A stretch of DNA of 64,000 bases from CAYHPY01 sp964358485 (GTDB lineage: Bacteria > Elusimicrobiota > Elusimicrobia > UBA1565 > UBA9628), in the NCBI GenBank assembly GCA_964358485.1, contig CAYHPY010000003.1:1-64000 (forward strand), given 5' to 3'. Below, one piece after another: positions 34,066-45,713 of this stretch (its first letter is position 1; every line of letters starts with the position of its first letter). The notes below the pieces were generated by a model, which searched no databases, was not told where the DNA came from, and saw nothing but the letters and a program-made list of their open reading frames with translations. The position numbers and the translations under genes are program-made.

Positions 34066-35480
34066 TGGACCCGATCATGTTCGTCCTGGCGGTGGCCCCG
34101 GCCGCTCTGCTGGCCCGCTGGATGTTCCGGCGAGGTGGGGCCCGCGTCGTTCCGGTTTTTCGCGCCAATGCCGGGCCTCCGGCCGCCAAGCGGTTCGCCA
34201 AGATCGCCCCCGCGGAGCCCGCCCCCAAGGACGAAGGCCCCCGCGTGGACGCCGAGGTGGCCAAGGACGACGATTGCCGCCGCCTGGCCGAGGCGCACCT
34301 GGAGTCCCGGGAGTGGATGGAGGCGTTGATCGCGCTCCAGAAGATGAGCCGTTGGAGGGAGCAGGATTATGCTTTGGCTCTGCGCATCTTCGAGGTCCTC
34401 GGGAAATTTGAGGACGCCGACGCTTTATTCAAAAGGGAGCGACGCCACATTCTGAGATCGCCGGCGATCGCTTTCCGTTTTGCCGTCTTCTTCGAGCGTC
34501 GCGGGGATTTGCGCCGCGCCGCCCGGCTCTATTCGATCCTTCGGGGCAAGAGCGCTGCCCCGGAGGCGGAGCTCCGCCTGCGTCGCCTGCGCCGCCTGCC
34601 CGACGAGGACCGGGAAACGGCGGCGCATTTTTTCCGAACCACGGGCCGGGGGCGCGCGTACAAGAGCCCTTCCGGAAAACCCGAGCCGCTCCTGGCGGGG
34701 CGGGTGGCGGGGCGCTTTGAGATCATTCGGCCGTTGGGGGTCGGCGGGACGGGGATCGTCTATCAGGCTCGTGATTTGAAGCTCTCGCGGACCGTGGCCT
34801 TAAAGCGCCTGCGGGGGGAGATATCCCGGGACCCGGAGGCCGAAGCGGCCTTTCTTGAAGAGGCGGGGACGCTCTCGGAGCTCAGGCATCCCAACATCGT
34901 GGAGTTTTACGAGGCGGTGGCCGCGGAAGGGACGACCTATTTGGTTTTTGAGTTCATCGAATGGGAAACTTTGAGGGAGCTTTTGGCGCGGCGCGGCGAG
35001 ATGCGTCCCGAAGAGGCGGGGCGCCTGCTGAGGGCGGTGGCCGAGGCTCTGGCCTTCGCCCATGAAAGCCGGGTCATGCACCGGGACCTGAAGCCCGGAA
35101 ACATCGTGGCCGGTCCCCAGGGCCAGGTCAAGGTGATGGATTTCGGCATCGCCCGCCATTTCGAACCCGGCACGGGGGCCGAGGAGGTGGAGGTGGTGGG
35201 AACCCCGGCCTATATGGCCCCGGAACAGCATGCCGGGCAGTCCAGCCTGCTTTCCGACGTCTACGCTTTCGGTGTGACGGCCTACGAGATGCTTGCGGGC
35301 CGCCCTCCCTTCGTGGGCCCAGGCGCGATGTATTACAGTCAGAAGCTCGAAGAGGATTACGAGCGCCTGCCCCCCGATCTTCCCCGCAACCTTCGGGATC
35401 TGGTGACCTTGTGCCTAAAAGCCGACCCGCGCGCCCGCCCGCAAGGGGCGCGGGGCTTGGTCAGTTTGCTGGAGCTATAG
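34065..35480 (+). CDS. Membrane-anchored Ser/Thr protein kinase
   Basis: The 471-residue protein starts with a membrane segment (MFVLAVAPAALLARWMF), then about 190 residues of helical, TPR-like sequence, then a complete Hanks-type kinase: LGVGGTGIVYQARD (glycine loop), TVALKRLRG (Lys), VMHRDLKPGNIVAG (catalytic loop), VKVMDFGIARHF (DFG) and GTPAYMAPEQHAG (activation segment). All catalytic residues are present. Unlike PknB-type receptors, the anchor is at the N-terminus and there is no extracellular sensor. The 3' end overlaps dapA by 6 nt, tail to tail. Confidence 0.92.
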   Translation: MDPIMFVLAVAPAALLARWMFRRGGARVVPVFRANAGPPAAKRFAKIAPAEPAPKDEGPRVDAEVAKDDDCRRLAEAHLESREWMEALIALQKMSRWREQDYALALRIFEVLGKFEDADALFKRERRHILRSPAIAFRFAVFFERRGDLRRAARLYSILRGKSAAPEAELRLRRLRRLPDEDRETAAHFFRTTGRGRAYKSPSGKPEPLLAGRVAGRFEIIRPLGVGGTGIVYQARDLKLSRTVALKRLRGEISRDPEAEAAFLEEAGTLSELRHPNIVEFYEAVAAEGTTYLVFEFIEWETLRELLARRGEMRPEEAGRLLRAVAEALAFAHESRVMHRDLKPGNIVAGPQGQVKVMDFGIARHFEPGTGAEEVEVVGTPAYMAPEQHAGQSSLLSDVYAFGVTAYEMLAGRPPFVGPGAMYYSQKLEEDYERLPPDLPRNLRDLVTLCLKADPRARPQGARGLVSLLEL

Positions 35481-36356
35481 GAGCCCGAAGGACTTGAGCG
35501 CCGCCTTGAGCGCCGGCCGGTGCTCGGCGGAAAGCGGCGTCAGCGGCAGACGCGGCTCGCCCCGGCACAGGTGCATCATTTCCAGCGCGGCCTTGACCGG
35601 GATGGGGTTGGTCTCGATAAAAAGCGCCTTGATGAGGGGTTGGCTCTTTAAATGGATGGCGCGGGCGTGGGCCATGTCTCCTTTCAGCGCCGCCGCGCAA
35701 AGCTGGACGGTTTGCCGGGGTGCGACGTTGGACATGACGGAAACCACTCCTTTGGCGCCGATGGAGATCAGCGGCAAGGTCAGCGCGTCGTCGCCGGAGA
35801 GGACGCTGAAGTGGTGGGGGACCATCGATAGGACTTCCCCGATCTGGTCCACCGAGCCCGAGGCCTCCTTGACCGCGATCACGGTGGGGATTTCCCGGGC
35901 CATGCGGGCCAGGGTTTTGGGGAGGATGTTGACGGCGGTTCGGCCCGGGATGTTGTAGGCCATGATGGGCAGGCGCACGGCCGAGGCGATCGCCTTGAAA
36001 TGCAGAACGATGCCTTCCTGGGTCGGCTTGTTGTAGTAGGGGGCCAGGACCAAAAGCGCATGGGCCCCCAGATCGGCGGCCTCCTTGGCTAAGGCGACCG
36101 CCTTGGCCGTGGAATTGGAGCCGACCCCGGCGATGACCGGGATTTTTCCCCGCGCCTCCTGCACGCAGACCGAGATGGCGTGGCGGTATTCCTCATGGAG
36201 CAAGGTCGCGGCTTCGCCGGTGGAGCCGCAGGGGACCAGGCCCGCCACTCCTCCCGCCATTTGGCGGTGTATCATTCGGCGGTAGGCTTCCTCGTCCAGA
36301 ATCCCGTCTAGGCTGAACGGCGTGGCCAAAGCGGTGTAGCAGCCTTCGAATTTCAT
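35475..36356 (-). CDS. dapA: 4-hydroxy-tetrahydrodipicolinate synthase
   Basis: DapA condenses pyruvate with aspartate semialdehyde in the lysine/DAP pathway. The 293-residue protein has GSTGEAATLLHEEY, LVLAPYYNKPTQEG (catalytic Tyr), MAYNIPGRTAVNILP and the Schiff-base lysine in VIAVKEASGSVDQ. ATG 36356 overlaps the dapF stop (ATGA), which I prefer over TTG 36362. Confidence 0.95.
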   Translation of the reverse strand: MKFEGCYTALATPFSLDGILDEEAYRRMIHRQMAGGVAGLVPCGSTGEAATLLHEEYRHAISVCVQEARGKIPVIAGVGSNSTAKAVALAKEAADLGAHALLVLAPYYNKPTQEGIVLHFKAIASAVRLPIMAYNIPGRTAVNILPKTLARMAREIPTVIAVKEASGSVDQIGEVLSMVPHHFSVLSGDDALTLPLISIGAKGVVSVMSNVAPRQTVQLCAAALKGDMAHARAIHLKSQPLIKALFIETNPIPVKAALEMMHLCRGEPRLPLTPLSAEHRPALKAALKSFGLL

Positions 36357-37162
36357 GAACAAACCTCCCCTTGGAAGACCAACCGGGCCGGGCCTTCGAG
36401 CCGAACGGCCGAAAACTCCGCGCCGGAGCGCGAAAACGAGACCTTGAGATGCTCCCCCGAGCGAGTGAATACCGAGACCGGGCTCTCTACCTTTCCCAAA
36501 GCCGCGGCGGACACGGCGGAGGCGACCGCGCCCGTGCCGCAGGCCATGGTTTCGGCCTCCACCCCGCGCTCGTAAGTCCGCACCGACAACCGCCCATCGG
36601 CGGCTTGGACGAAATCGGCATTGGCCCCCGCCGGGGCGAAGGCGGGGTGGCGCCGCAGGGCGCGCCCAACCTCCGGAACCGGGAAACGTTCCAGGTCGTC
36701 GACTAAAACCACCGCGTGGGGGACGCCGGTGTCGACGAAATGGACGGTGAGCTTGCGGCCTTGGACCGCGAGCTTGAGGCCCAGGCGGAGATCCTTGGGG
36801 GCGGGCATGGAGAGCGAAACTCTCGGGTTTTTCCCGGGGCGCACCCGCGCCGACATGGGCCCCTCGGGAGATTGGATGTTAAAAGCGGTCCGGTTCTTGG
36901 TCCAGCCGTTGAGAAACATCCACCAGGCCGCGCACCGGGCGCCGTTGCCGCAGAAGGCCGCCGAGCCGTCGGCATTGTGATAGCGCCAACGGAGGATCTT
37001 GTCGGCCTTGCCGACGATCAGCAAACCGTCGGCCCCGACCCCCTCCCGCCGGTCGCAGAGCCGGCGGGCCAGCGCCGCGTCGCCGCGCGCGGGGAGGTCG
37101 TCCTCGCGCAGCAGCACGAAGTCGTTGCCCGCCCCCGATAGCTTCCAAAACCTCAGCTTCAC
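36353..37162 (-). CDS. dapF: Diaminopimelate epimerase
   Basis: DapF converts LL-DAP to meso-DAP for lysine and peptidoglycan. The start is GTG 37162 and the product has 269 residues with SGAGNDFVLL, the first catalytic cysteine in AAFCGNGARCAAWW and the second in TMACGTGAVASAVSAAALG. With dapA it forms a two-gene operon. Confidence 0.95.
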   Translation of the reverse strand: MKLRFWKLSGAGNDFVLLREDDLPARGDAALARRLCDRREGVGADGLLIVGKADKILRWRYHNADGSAAFCGNGARCAAWWMFLNGWTKNRTAFNIQSPEGPMSARVRPGKNPRVSLSMPAPKDLRLGLKLAVQGRKLTVHFVDTGVPHAVVLVDDLERFPVPEVGRALRRHPAFAPAGANADFVQAADGRLSVRTYERGVEAETMACGTGAVASAVSAAALGKVESPVSVFTRSGEHLKVSFSRSGAEFSAVRLEGPARLVFQGEVCS

Positions 37163-37168
37163 GCCCGT

Positions 37169-37174
37169 ATTCTA
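37169..37174 (-). promoter_or_regulatory. -10 box 6 nt before dapF
   Basis: TAGAAT on the minus strand is followed by 6 nt and then GTG 37162, again the leaderless spacing. Where the -35 box would be (about 37192-37197) lies the left arm of a palindromic repeat, so the element may have altered or replaced it. Confidence 0.5.
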
Positions 37175-37188
37175 CAATACCCGCCCTT

Positions 37189-37252
37189 GGTGCCAGGTAT
37201 CCACTTTCTTACCTTTCCAGAAAGAATTTCAAGAAAGTGGATACCTGGCACC
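37189..37252. repeat. REP/MITE-like palindrome, 22-bp perfect stem
   Basis: GGTGCCAGGTATCCACTTTC plus TT at 37189-37210 is exactly complementary to 37231-37252, with a 20-nt loop. It starts with GGTGCC like the terminal repeats of the RAYT element at 55091-56091 and shares GGTGCC-N-GGT with them. Long perfect palindromes of this kind are typical REP-type sequences moved by Y1 transposases. Origin is inferred. Confidence 0.8.
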
Positions 37253-37271
37253 AGTGGGTCAGGGGGCGGCC

Positions 37272-38015
37272 TTAGGGGCGGTTAGGCGCCAACCCCAACT
37301 CCTTGAGGGCTTGACGGGCCAGTTGGGAGGGGGGCGGATCGTCGGCGTCCGGAGTCTGCTCCCTGGCGGCCACGGATTCCAAAAACCGCTGATATGCCAA
37401 ATCCTGTCGTTCCCGGAAAAGGGACCGGGCCAGGACGACTTGGTAGTCTTCCTCTTGGAACTTGAGCGCCTTGCGGTATTCTTCGCGCAGTTGGGCGAAG
37501 GCGGCCGGTTCGGCCGTCAGGCTCAGCACGAAGGCGGCCTTCGCCCGGTCCGCGTTGTCCCGCCGCGGGTCAGCAAGGACCGTCGACAGGGAATCGACGA
37601 TCCCGGGATCGCGCCCCATGAACCAAAGCGGACCGGCCGCCGGGATTTGGCCCTCCGCCAACGCCTGCCGGAGGGCCTCCGGGGCGCCTTCTTGGGAGGC
37701 TTCCGGAGCCTGGGCGATTTCCCGGAAAACGGCTTCCTCCGTGTTCCCCCAGGAAAACGGCGACCGGCCCCCCGCGGTCCGGTCCTCCAGGAGGTTGAGC
37801 ACGGGATGGGTTCTGCGCCGTCGCTCATCGCGCTCGCGTCGGGACTGGGCTTGATCCCGTTTGATGGCGCGTTCCTCCGAGGCTTCCACTTTTTTGAGAG
37901 CCAGGAGTTGCCGCCGCTGGGCATAATTCTTGAGCAAATAGGTCAGCGCCAACAGGCCGGCAGCGATGACCAGGCCAAGCTTCAGCTTCAACCTTTCTTT
38001 GTCCCAGTTTTCCAT
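37272..38015 (-). CDS. Membrane-anchored helical protein of unknown function
   Basis: The 247-residue protein has one N-terminal membrane segment (LKLGLVIAAGLLALTYLL), a charged coiled-coil stretch rich in Arg and Glu, then helical HEAT-like sequence. No family was recognised. It lies 12 nt downstream of the HEAT-repeat gene in the same operon and may act with it. Confidence 0.7.
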   Translation of the reverse strand: MENWDKERLKLKLGLVIAAGLLALTYLLKNYAQRRQLLALKKVEASEERAIKRDQAQSRRERDERRRRTHPVLNLLEDRTAGGRSPFSWGNTEEAVFREIAQAPEASQEGAPEALRQALAEGQIPAAGPLWFMGRDPGIVDSLSTVLADPRRDNADRAKAAFVLSLTAEPAAFAQLREEYRKALKFQEEDYQVVLARSLFRERQDLAYQRFLESVAAREQTPDADDPPPSQLARQALKELGLAPNRP

Positions 38016-38027
38016 GATCGGTCCCGG

Positions 38028-39106
38028 TCAGGGGGCGGCTTTAAGGGCGGTCAGGGCGCTTTGGATCTGATTGACCAAGTCGGCCGGTTCGCGGCCCGGG
38101 GCGGGGGCAAAGCGCGGGTCGGCGTTGACGCGGTAGAGAAGTTCCTCGATGGGTTCGACCCCTTTCTTGGCGCCCATGGCCGCCAAGGCTTTGGCGGCTT
38201 CCATCGCCACTTCGGGCTCCGGATGGGCCAATTCCTGGATGAACAATTCCACGGAGAGGTCGTCGCGCATCAACGAAAGAAGCCGGATGCCCAGGAGGGA
38301 GGCGGGTTTCGACTTTCGGTCATCGGAAAGGGCTTTGCGCAAGGCGGACGCCGCGCCGGCGGGCGGGGGTTCGGGGCGGGCCAAAAGGGCGCGCAGAACG
38401 GCCACCCGTTGGGGGGAGAGGGAGGGGTAATTGTCCAAGAGACCTACGAGCAAGGTTGGGGCCTGCTCGTCGGCCGATTTTCCGAGGGCCGAGATCAGGT
38501 CGCGGACCGCCCGGCCGTCCAGGCCCGAGGGGCGGTGGCCGAAGGCGCGCACCCGGGCGTCCAAGGCGGGGCCGTCATCACACCCGCGGCGTCCGGCGTG
38601 ATGGGAGAGTTCTAGGATCAAGGCCCTGGGGAGATTTTCCTCGGAGAGGGGCGCGCAGAGGCTCCGCCGCAGGCTCCCGGCGCTCGCGGCGGCCGCGGGC
38701 AAGGCGGCCATGTAGGAAGCGGCGGCTTGCCTCAGATCGGGGTGGGCCTCGCGGTCCAGGAGAATGGTTTCCAAGGGGGCGAAGGCGGCCGCGTCGCCCG
38801 TAAGAGAAGCGAAGGAAAGGGCCCAGAGGCGCGTTTTGCGCGTTCGTTTTTTATCCAGGGCGATTTCGCCCAGCACGGGAGCCCCGGCCGGACCCCATTT
38901 AAGGACGAGGGATTTGAAGGCCCGCACGCGCCGTTCGATGGCGGCGGAGCGCTCGGGCCCGGCGTGTTCCTGTTCGCGGAAGGCGGCGTCGATGTCCTTG
39001 AAGATGCGCAGGATTTCGGTTCGAGCGGCCCCGGCGGGGGCGGGGGCGGGAGCGGCGGCGCGGGCCGAAGAAAGGGTAAGAGCCGCGGCCAGCAGCAGGC
39101 CCGGTC

Positions 39107-39110
<4 letters not shown>
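38028..39110 (-). CDS. Exported HEAT-repeat protein
   Basis: GTG 39110 overlaps the metH stop (GTGA) and gives 360 residues with a signal peptide (PGLLLAAALTLSSARAAA). The rest is all-helical with HEAT-like units such as ALSFASLTGDAAAFAPLETI and QELAHPEPEVAMEAAKALAA. HEAT repeats usually bind proteins. The longer open frame upstream lies antisense inside metH and is not coding. Confidence 0.78.
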
Positions 39111-42634
<3,524 letters not shown>

Positions 42635-42640
42635 TAAAAT

Positions 42641-42666
42641 GAAAAACCACGCCTTCGGCGTGGTTT
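42641..42666 (-). terminator. Intrinsic terminator immediately upstream of metH
   Basis: Read on the minus strand, AAACCACGCC-GAA-GGCGTGGTTT forms a 10-bp stem ending in a T-run, 7 nt before the metH ATG. It can end the transcript of the secreted-protein gene upstream. As it lies between a good -10 box (42733-42738) and metH, it may also act as an attenuator. Confidence 0.75.
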
Positions 42667-42732
42667 CAACGCTCCCTCTTTAGCTCCCGGTAGGCCGGGG
42701 CAATTCGGGGTAAATCCTCGCCAAGTTCCCTA

Positions 42733-42738
42733 AGTATA
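42733..42738 (-). promoter_or_regulatory. Putative metH promoter -10 box
   Basis: TATACT on the minus strand, about 98 nt before metH. A 17-nt spacer leads to TACCTT, a weak -35. A transcript from here would carry a leader of about 90 nt with a GC stem around CCCGG-CCTA-CCGGG and then the terminator hairpin. Confidence 0.4.
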
Positions 42739-42746
42739 GCAGGTTA

Positions 42747-43601
42747 TCAGGGGATAAGGTAGGGCGCGGGCATGCCCCGGCCTTCGGGGATGCGGGGCTG
42801 GAAAACCTCGGCGGAGGGCTGGGGCGGGGACTGGACCCGGCAGGCGGGGTGCAAGCCGGTCGGGGACTCGACCGCGCCGGTGGCGTGGTTGAAGACATAC
42901 GAGCTGGCCCAATCAAAACAGGTCAAGGCGCCGGGGTATTGGCCGTCTTGGGGCTGGGCCAGGGCGGGCGCGTCGGCGTTTTTGTACAGGCAGATCTTGA
43001 ATTCCAGGGAAATGTTCCGCGCGTCGCCGTCCAACATGAAGGCGGTGCCGGGGTGGTCGGTGACGTAGAGCTCGGGGACGGTGGGCTTGCGGACGCCGTA
43101 GAGTTCGCGGTCCTTGCGCTCGGTCGAGCCCGGGACGCGGCTCCACTGGTAAAGGTAGTGGCGGGGGTGGCCTTCGTAGCTGTTGTAGACCGGGTCGGCA
43201 TCGACGCTGTCGACGACCATGTCCGGGTGCAGGTAGGTCACGTTCTTTCCGAAAAATTCGCGGCTGACGCCGTAGTTCACCTGGGTCTGGCCGGCCACGA
43301 CCTTGGTCTCGAAGGTGCAGCCTTGGATCCACTGGACCCAAACGTAGTTCTCGAGGTTGGCCACCGAATCGGTCCGGTAATGGGCGGAGAGGCCCGTGCC
43401 GTAGGAGTAGGAGCCGTCGATGAGGACTTTGTAGTCCTTGATGCGGACGCGGGCTTCCTTAAGATCGCAGGAATTGGTGGCGGAGCAGTTCGTGTTGGCC
43501 CACTTTTTCTCCTTGAGGGAAATGGTGGTGACCTGGGCCCGCGCGGGGGTCGAGACGAGGATGGCGAGGGCGAGGGCGCGGTAAAAGGGTTGGTTTCTCA
43601 T
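42747..43601 (-). CDS. Secreted protein of unknown function
   Basis: The 284-residue product has a clear signal peptide (ALALAILVSTPARAQ). The mature part is rich in aromatic residues, with cysteines in NCSATNSCDLK and IQGCTFETK, and looks beta-rich. No family was recognised. A TACACT box lies 8 nt before the ATG. Confidence 0.75.
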   Translation of the reverse strand: MRNQPFYRALALAILVSTPARAQVTTISLKEKKWANTNCSATNSCDLKEARVRIKDYKVLIDGSYSYGTGLSAHYRTDSVANLENYVWVQWIQGCTFETKVVAGQTQVNYGVSREFFGKNVTYLHPDMVVDSVDADPVYNSYEGHPRHYLYQWSRVPGSTERKDRELYGVRKPTVPELYVTDHPGTAFMLDGDARNISLEFKICLYKNADAPALAQPQDGQYPGALTCFDWASSYVFNHATGAVESPTGLHPACRVQSPPQPSAEVFQPRIPEGRGMPAPYLIP

Positions 43602-43633
43602 CAGTATAAAGTGTAGCGGGGGGGCCGGGGGTG

Positions 43634-43682
43634 GCGCCTGGGCCTATTAGGGAAGGGATAATCGGACAAGAGGCCTAGGCGC
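43634..43682. repeat. 12-bp inverted repeat between divergent genes
   Basis: GCGCCTGGGCCT at 43634-43645 pairs with AGGCCTAGGCGC at 43671-43682 (11 of 12 positions) around a 25-nt A/G-rich loop. It separates the secreted-protein gene from the AbiE-like unit and may mark its boundary. The rest of this 175-bp gap holds the AbiE promoter. Confidence 0.6.
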
Positions 43683-43721
43683 GGGGTAGGGGGTGTCCAA
43701 GTTTAGCTGAACCGCAACACC

Positions 43722-43787
43722 TTGACAAATTATGTTCCTTATATTATACTGTTCCATATAACGGAACAAATATAATATGCGGAACAT
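43722..43787 (+). promoter_or_regulatory. Strong sigma-70 promoter inside a nested palindromic operator
   Basis: TTGACA (43722-43727), a 17-nt spacer and TATACT (43745-43750) make a near-perfect promoter. Four half-sites surround it: TGTTCC at 43733 and 43750, and GGAACA at 43763 and 43781. The inner pair forms TGTTCC-N7-GGAACA; the whole stretch 43732-43787 is an extended inverted repeat including ATATTATA and ATATAATAT. It covers the -10 box and the start codon, as expected for autorepression by the antitoxin. Confidence 0.8.
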
Positions 43788-44832
43788 GCCCCCTCTGATC
43801 CAGCCCTGCCTTGCGAACCTCCGCCAAGTCCTAGGCGCGGCGCTGCCCATCGAGTGCACCCAGCTCAAAAAAGGACCACGCGACCTTGAACTCCAAATTG
43901 GGACAAGGCCTCCCCTGCGCTGGGTCGTTGAAGTCACGACCAGGGCTACCACCAAGGCCCAAGCTCGGCACATCATCCTCCAGTTGCAGGCCCTGGCCGG
44001 CAAGGCCATGGTCTTCGCCGACTGGATTCCAGACCAGGTTGCGGAGGAATTCCGGAAAGCGGGAATATTCTTTGTGGACGCGCAGGGGAACGTGTTCATC
44101 CGCAATCCCCCATATATCGTGGTGGACATCCGCGGCAAAAAGCCGAACCGTCCCCCCAAAGCCGAGCCGGGACGGCTCATCGAACTCGGAGGGCTCAAGG
44201 TCGTGCATTATCTGTTGACCCATCCGGAAGCCGCGGGCGACCCGTTGCGAACCCTCGCCGAGCGTGCGGGCGTCGGCTTGGCCACCGCGCACGCGGTCAT
44301 GCGGGAGCTCCAGCGGCGGCAGTGGTTGCTGCCCGCGGCCGAAGCCGGGCGTCGATTCGGGGACGTCAAGGGGATGCTCGAGCTCTTCGTGCGCGGCTAC
44401 GCGCTCAAATTGCGCCCGGCGGGCCTTCTTGGCCGCTTCAGGCACCGGGAACGCGATCCGCAAGTGGTCCTGAGCGGCTTTTCGCGGCGCCTGGCCAACC
44501 TGCAGGGCCATTGGGCGGTGACCGGCGGGATGGCCGCCAAGCAGTTGACCCATTATCTCGAGCCCGATACGGTCGAGCTATACGCCGATGATGCGGCCAT
44601 GGCCGGGCTAAAGTTGGAGCCGATGCTCCGCGATGACGCAAACGGCAATGTCACCATCCTAAAACCCTTCGGCCGCGCCGCATTGGCTGAGGGTCCTCCA
44701 AACCCCTGGCCTCTGGCTACTCCCCTCCTGGTCTATGCCGAACTCCTTGAGGCGGGAGGCGCGCGGGATGCGGAAACGGCCAAGATGGTCTACGAACAAT
44801 TCATGGAGCCGACGCTCGCCCATGGAAAGTGA
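43777..44832 (+). CDS. AbiEi-like antitoxin with winged-helix domain
   Basis: The 351-residue protein resembles type IV (AbiEi family) antitoxins. Residues 1-130 look like a restriction-endonuclease-type fold (WVVEVTTRATTKAQARHIIL, AGIFFVDAQGNVFI). A winged helix follows around GGLKVVHYLLTHPEAAGDPL and ERAGVGLATAHAVMRELQRR. The C-terminal part contains HWAVTGGMAAKQLTHYLEPD. The family assignment also rests on the nucleotidyltransferase-like partner just downstream. ATG 43786 is an in-frame alternative. It probably represses its own promoter. Confidence 0.72.
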   Translation: MRNMPPLIQPCLANLRQVLGAALPIECTQLKKGPRDLELQIGTRPPLRWVVEVTTRATTKAQARHIILQLQALAGKAMVFADWIPDQVAEEFRKAGIFFVDAQGNVFIRNPPYIVVDIRGKKPNRPPKAEPGRLIELGGLKVVHYLLTHPEAAGDPLRTLAERAGVGLATAHAVMRELQRRQWLLPAAEAGRRFGDVKGMLELFVRGYALKLRPAGLLGRFRHRERDPQVVLSGFSRRLANLQGHWAVTGGMAAKQLTHYLEPDTVELYADDAAMAGLKLEPMLRDDANGNVTILKPFGRAALAEGPPNPWPLATPLLVYAELLEAGGARDAETAKMVYEQFMEPTLAHGK

Positions 44833-45664
44833 GCTCCGAAAGGCGGTCCAGGAAGTCGCCGACGCGGCGAAGAGCCTGAGCATCTCCGTCGTGCTCGTCG
44901 GAGCCTTGATGTCGGAGTTCGCTTCCGAAATCGAACCGGACTACCCTCGATTCCGCCGAACCAACGACGCCGACTTCGCGTTCAACACGCCCGACTGGTC
45001 GGCCTATCAGAAGCTGCGGGAAACGCTGCTTGGGAAGGGGTTCAATCAAAATCCGAAGATCGAGCACCGTCTGCATCTTGGGAACGCGATGGTGGATCTT
45101 ATCCCCTACGGCCCTCAAATCGCTCCCGCCGGGAAGCTCGTCTGGCCGGATTCGGGCTTCGAAATGACGGTGACGGGCTTTGATGAAGTCTGCGCGGCCG
45201 CGCGCAAGTCCGGGGAATCGAAAGGCGCCCCCCTATGGGTCATCACGGTGCCCGGGTTCGTGCTGCTCAAGATCATCTCTTACCTTGAACGCAAGGAGCG
45301 CGGCGACGGGAAACACAAAGACGACGCCAAGGACATCGCCTACTGGCTCAACAACTTCGCCGGAGGTTCCGGCGATGAGCGGCGGTTCGGACTCGCGGCG
45401 GAACGGGAATACACCGACCAGGATTACGCGACCGCGGGAGCCGTCTTGCTCGGCAAAGAGGTCGGCGCGCTGGCATCAGCCGCGGCCGGGGCTTATGTGG
45501 AGCGCTTCTTGCGGGAATCCGCGGACCGCTATTCCCCCTTCGTGGACATGCTTGCCGCGGGCGCATTGGACGAAGCGGCGGATAGGCGGCGGGATGAGGG
45601 TGTCGCCCTTCTGGCCGCTTTTGGGAAAGGCTTTCGGCACACGAGGAAGCAACATCCCGCGTGA
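44822..45664 (+). CDS. AbiEii-like nucleotidyltransferase toxin
   Basis: The 280-residue protein has a nucleotidyltransferase pattern: SVVLVGALMSEFASEIEPDY (glycine/serine helix) followed by RRTNDADFAFNTPDW, a DxD metal site, and later VPGFVLLKIISYLERK with KHKDDAKDIAYWL, as in AbiEii/COG4914-type proteins. It overlaps the antitoxin gene by 11 nt. In AbiE systems such enzymes modify tRNA or other targets and arrest growth; here that is inference. Confidence 0.7.
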   Translation: MESELRKAVQEVADAAKSLSISVVLVGALMSEFASEIEPDYPRFRRTNDADFAFNTPDWSAYQKLRETLLGKGFNQNPKIEHRLHLGNAMVDLIPYGPQIAPAGKLVWPDSGFEMTVTGFDEVCAAARKSGESKGAPLWVITVPGFVLLKIISYLERKERGDGKHKDDAKDIAYWLNNFAGGSGDERRFGLAAEREYTDQDYATAGAVLLGKEVGALASAAAGAYVERFLRESADRYSPFVDMLAAGALDEAADRRRDEGVALLAAFGKGFRHTRKQHPA

Positions 45665-45701
45665 GTTGATGCGGGGGCTGGACTTTTCGCCGTCCATCTC
45701 G

Positions 45702-45707
45702 CATACT
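45702..45707 (+). promoter_or_regulatory. -10 box 6 nt before the MazG-like gene
   Basis: CATACT is followed by CAAGGC-type spacing of 6 nt and ATG 45714; TGGACT at 45679-45684 gives a 17-nt spacer. Another candidate leaderless start. Confidence 0.4.
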
Positions 45708-45713
45708 CAAGGC

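Noticed and set aside
42635..42746. SAM or cobalamin riboswitch upstream of metH
   Set aside because: None of the conserved cores I know could be found; only a terminator hairpin and a GC stem are visible.
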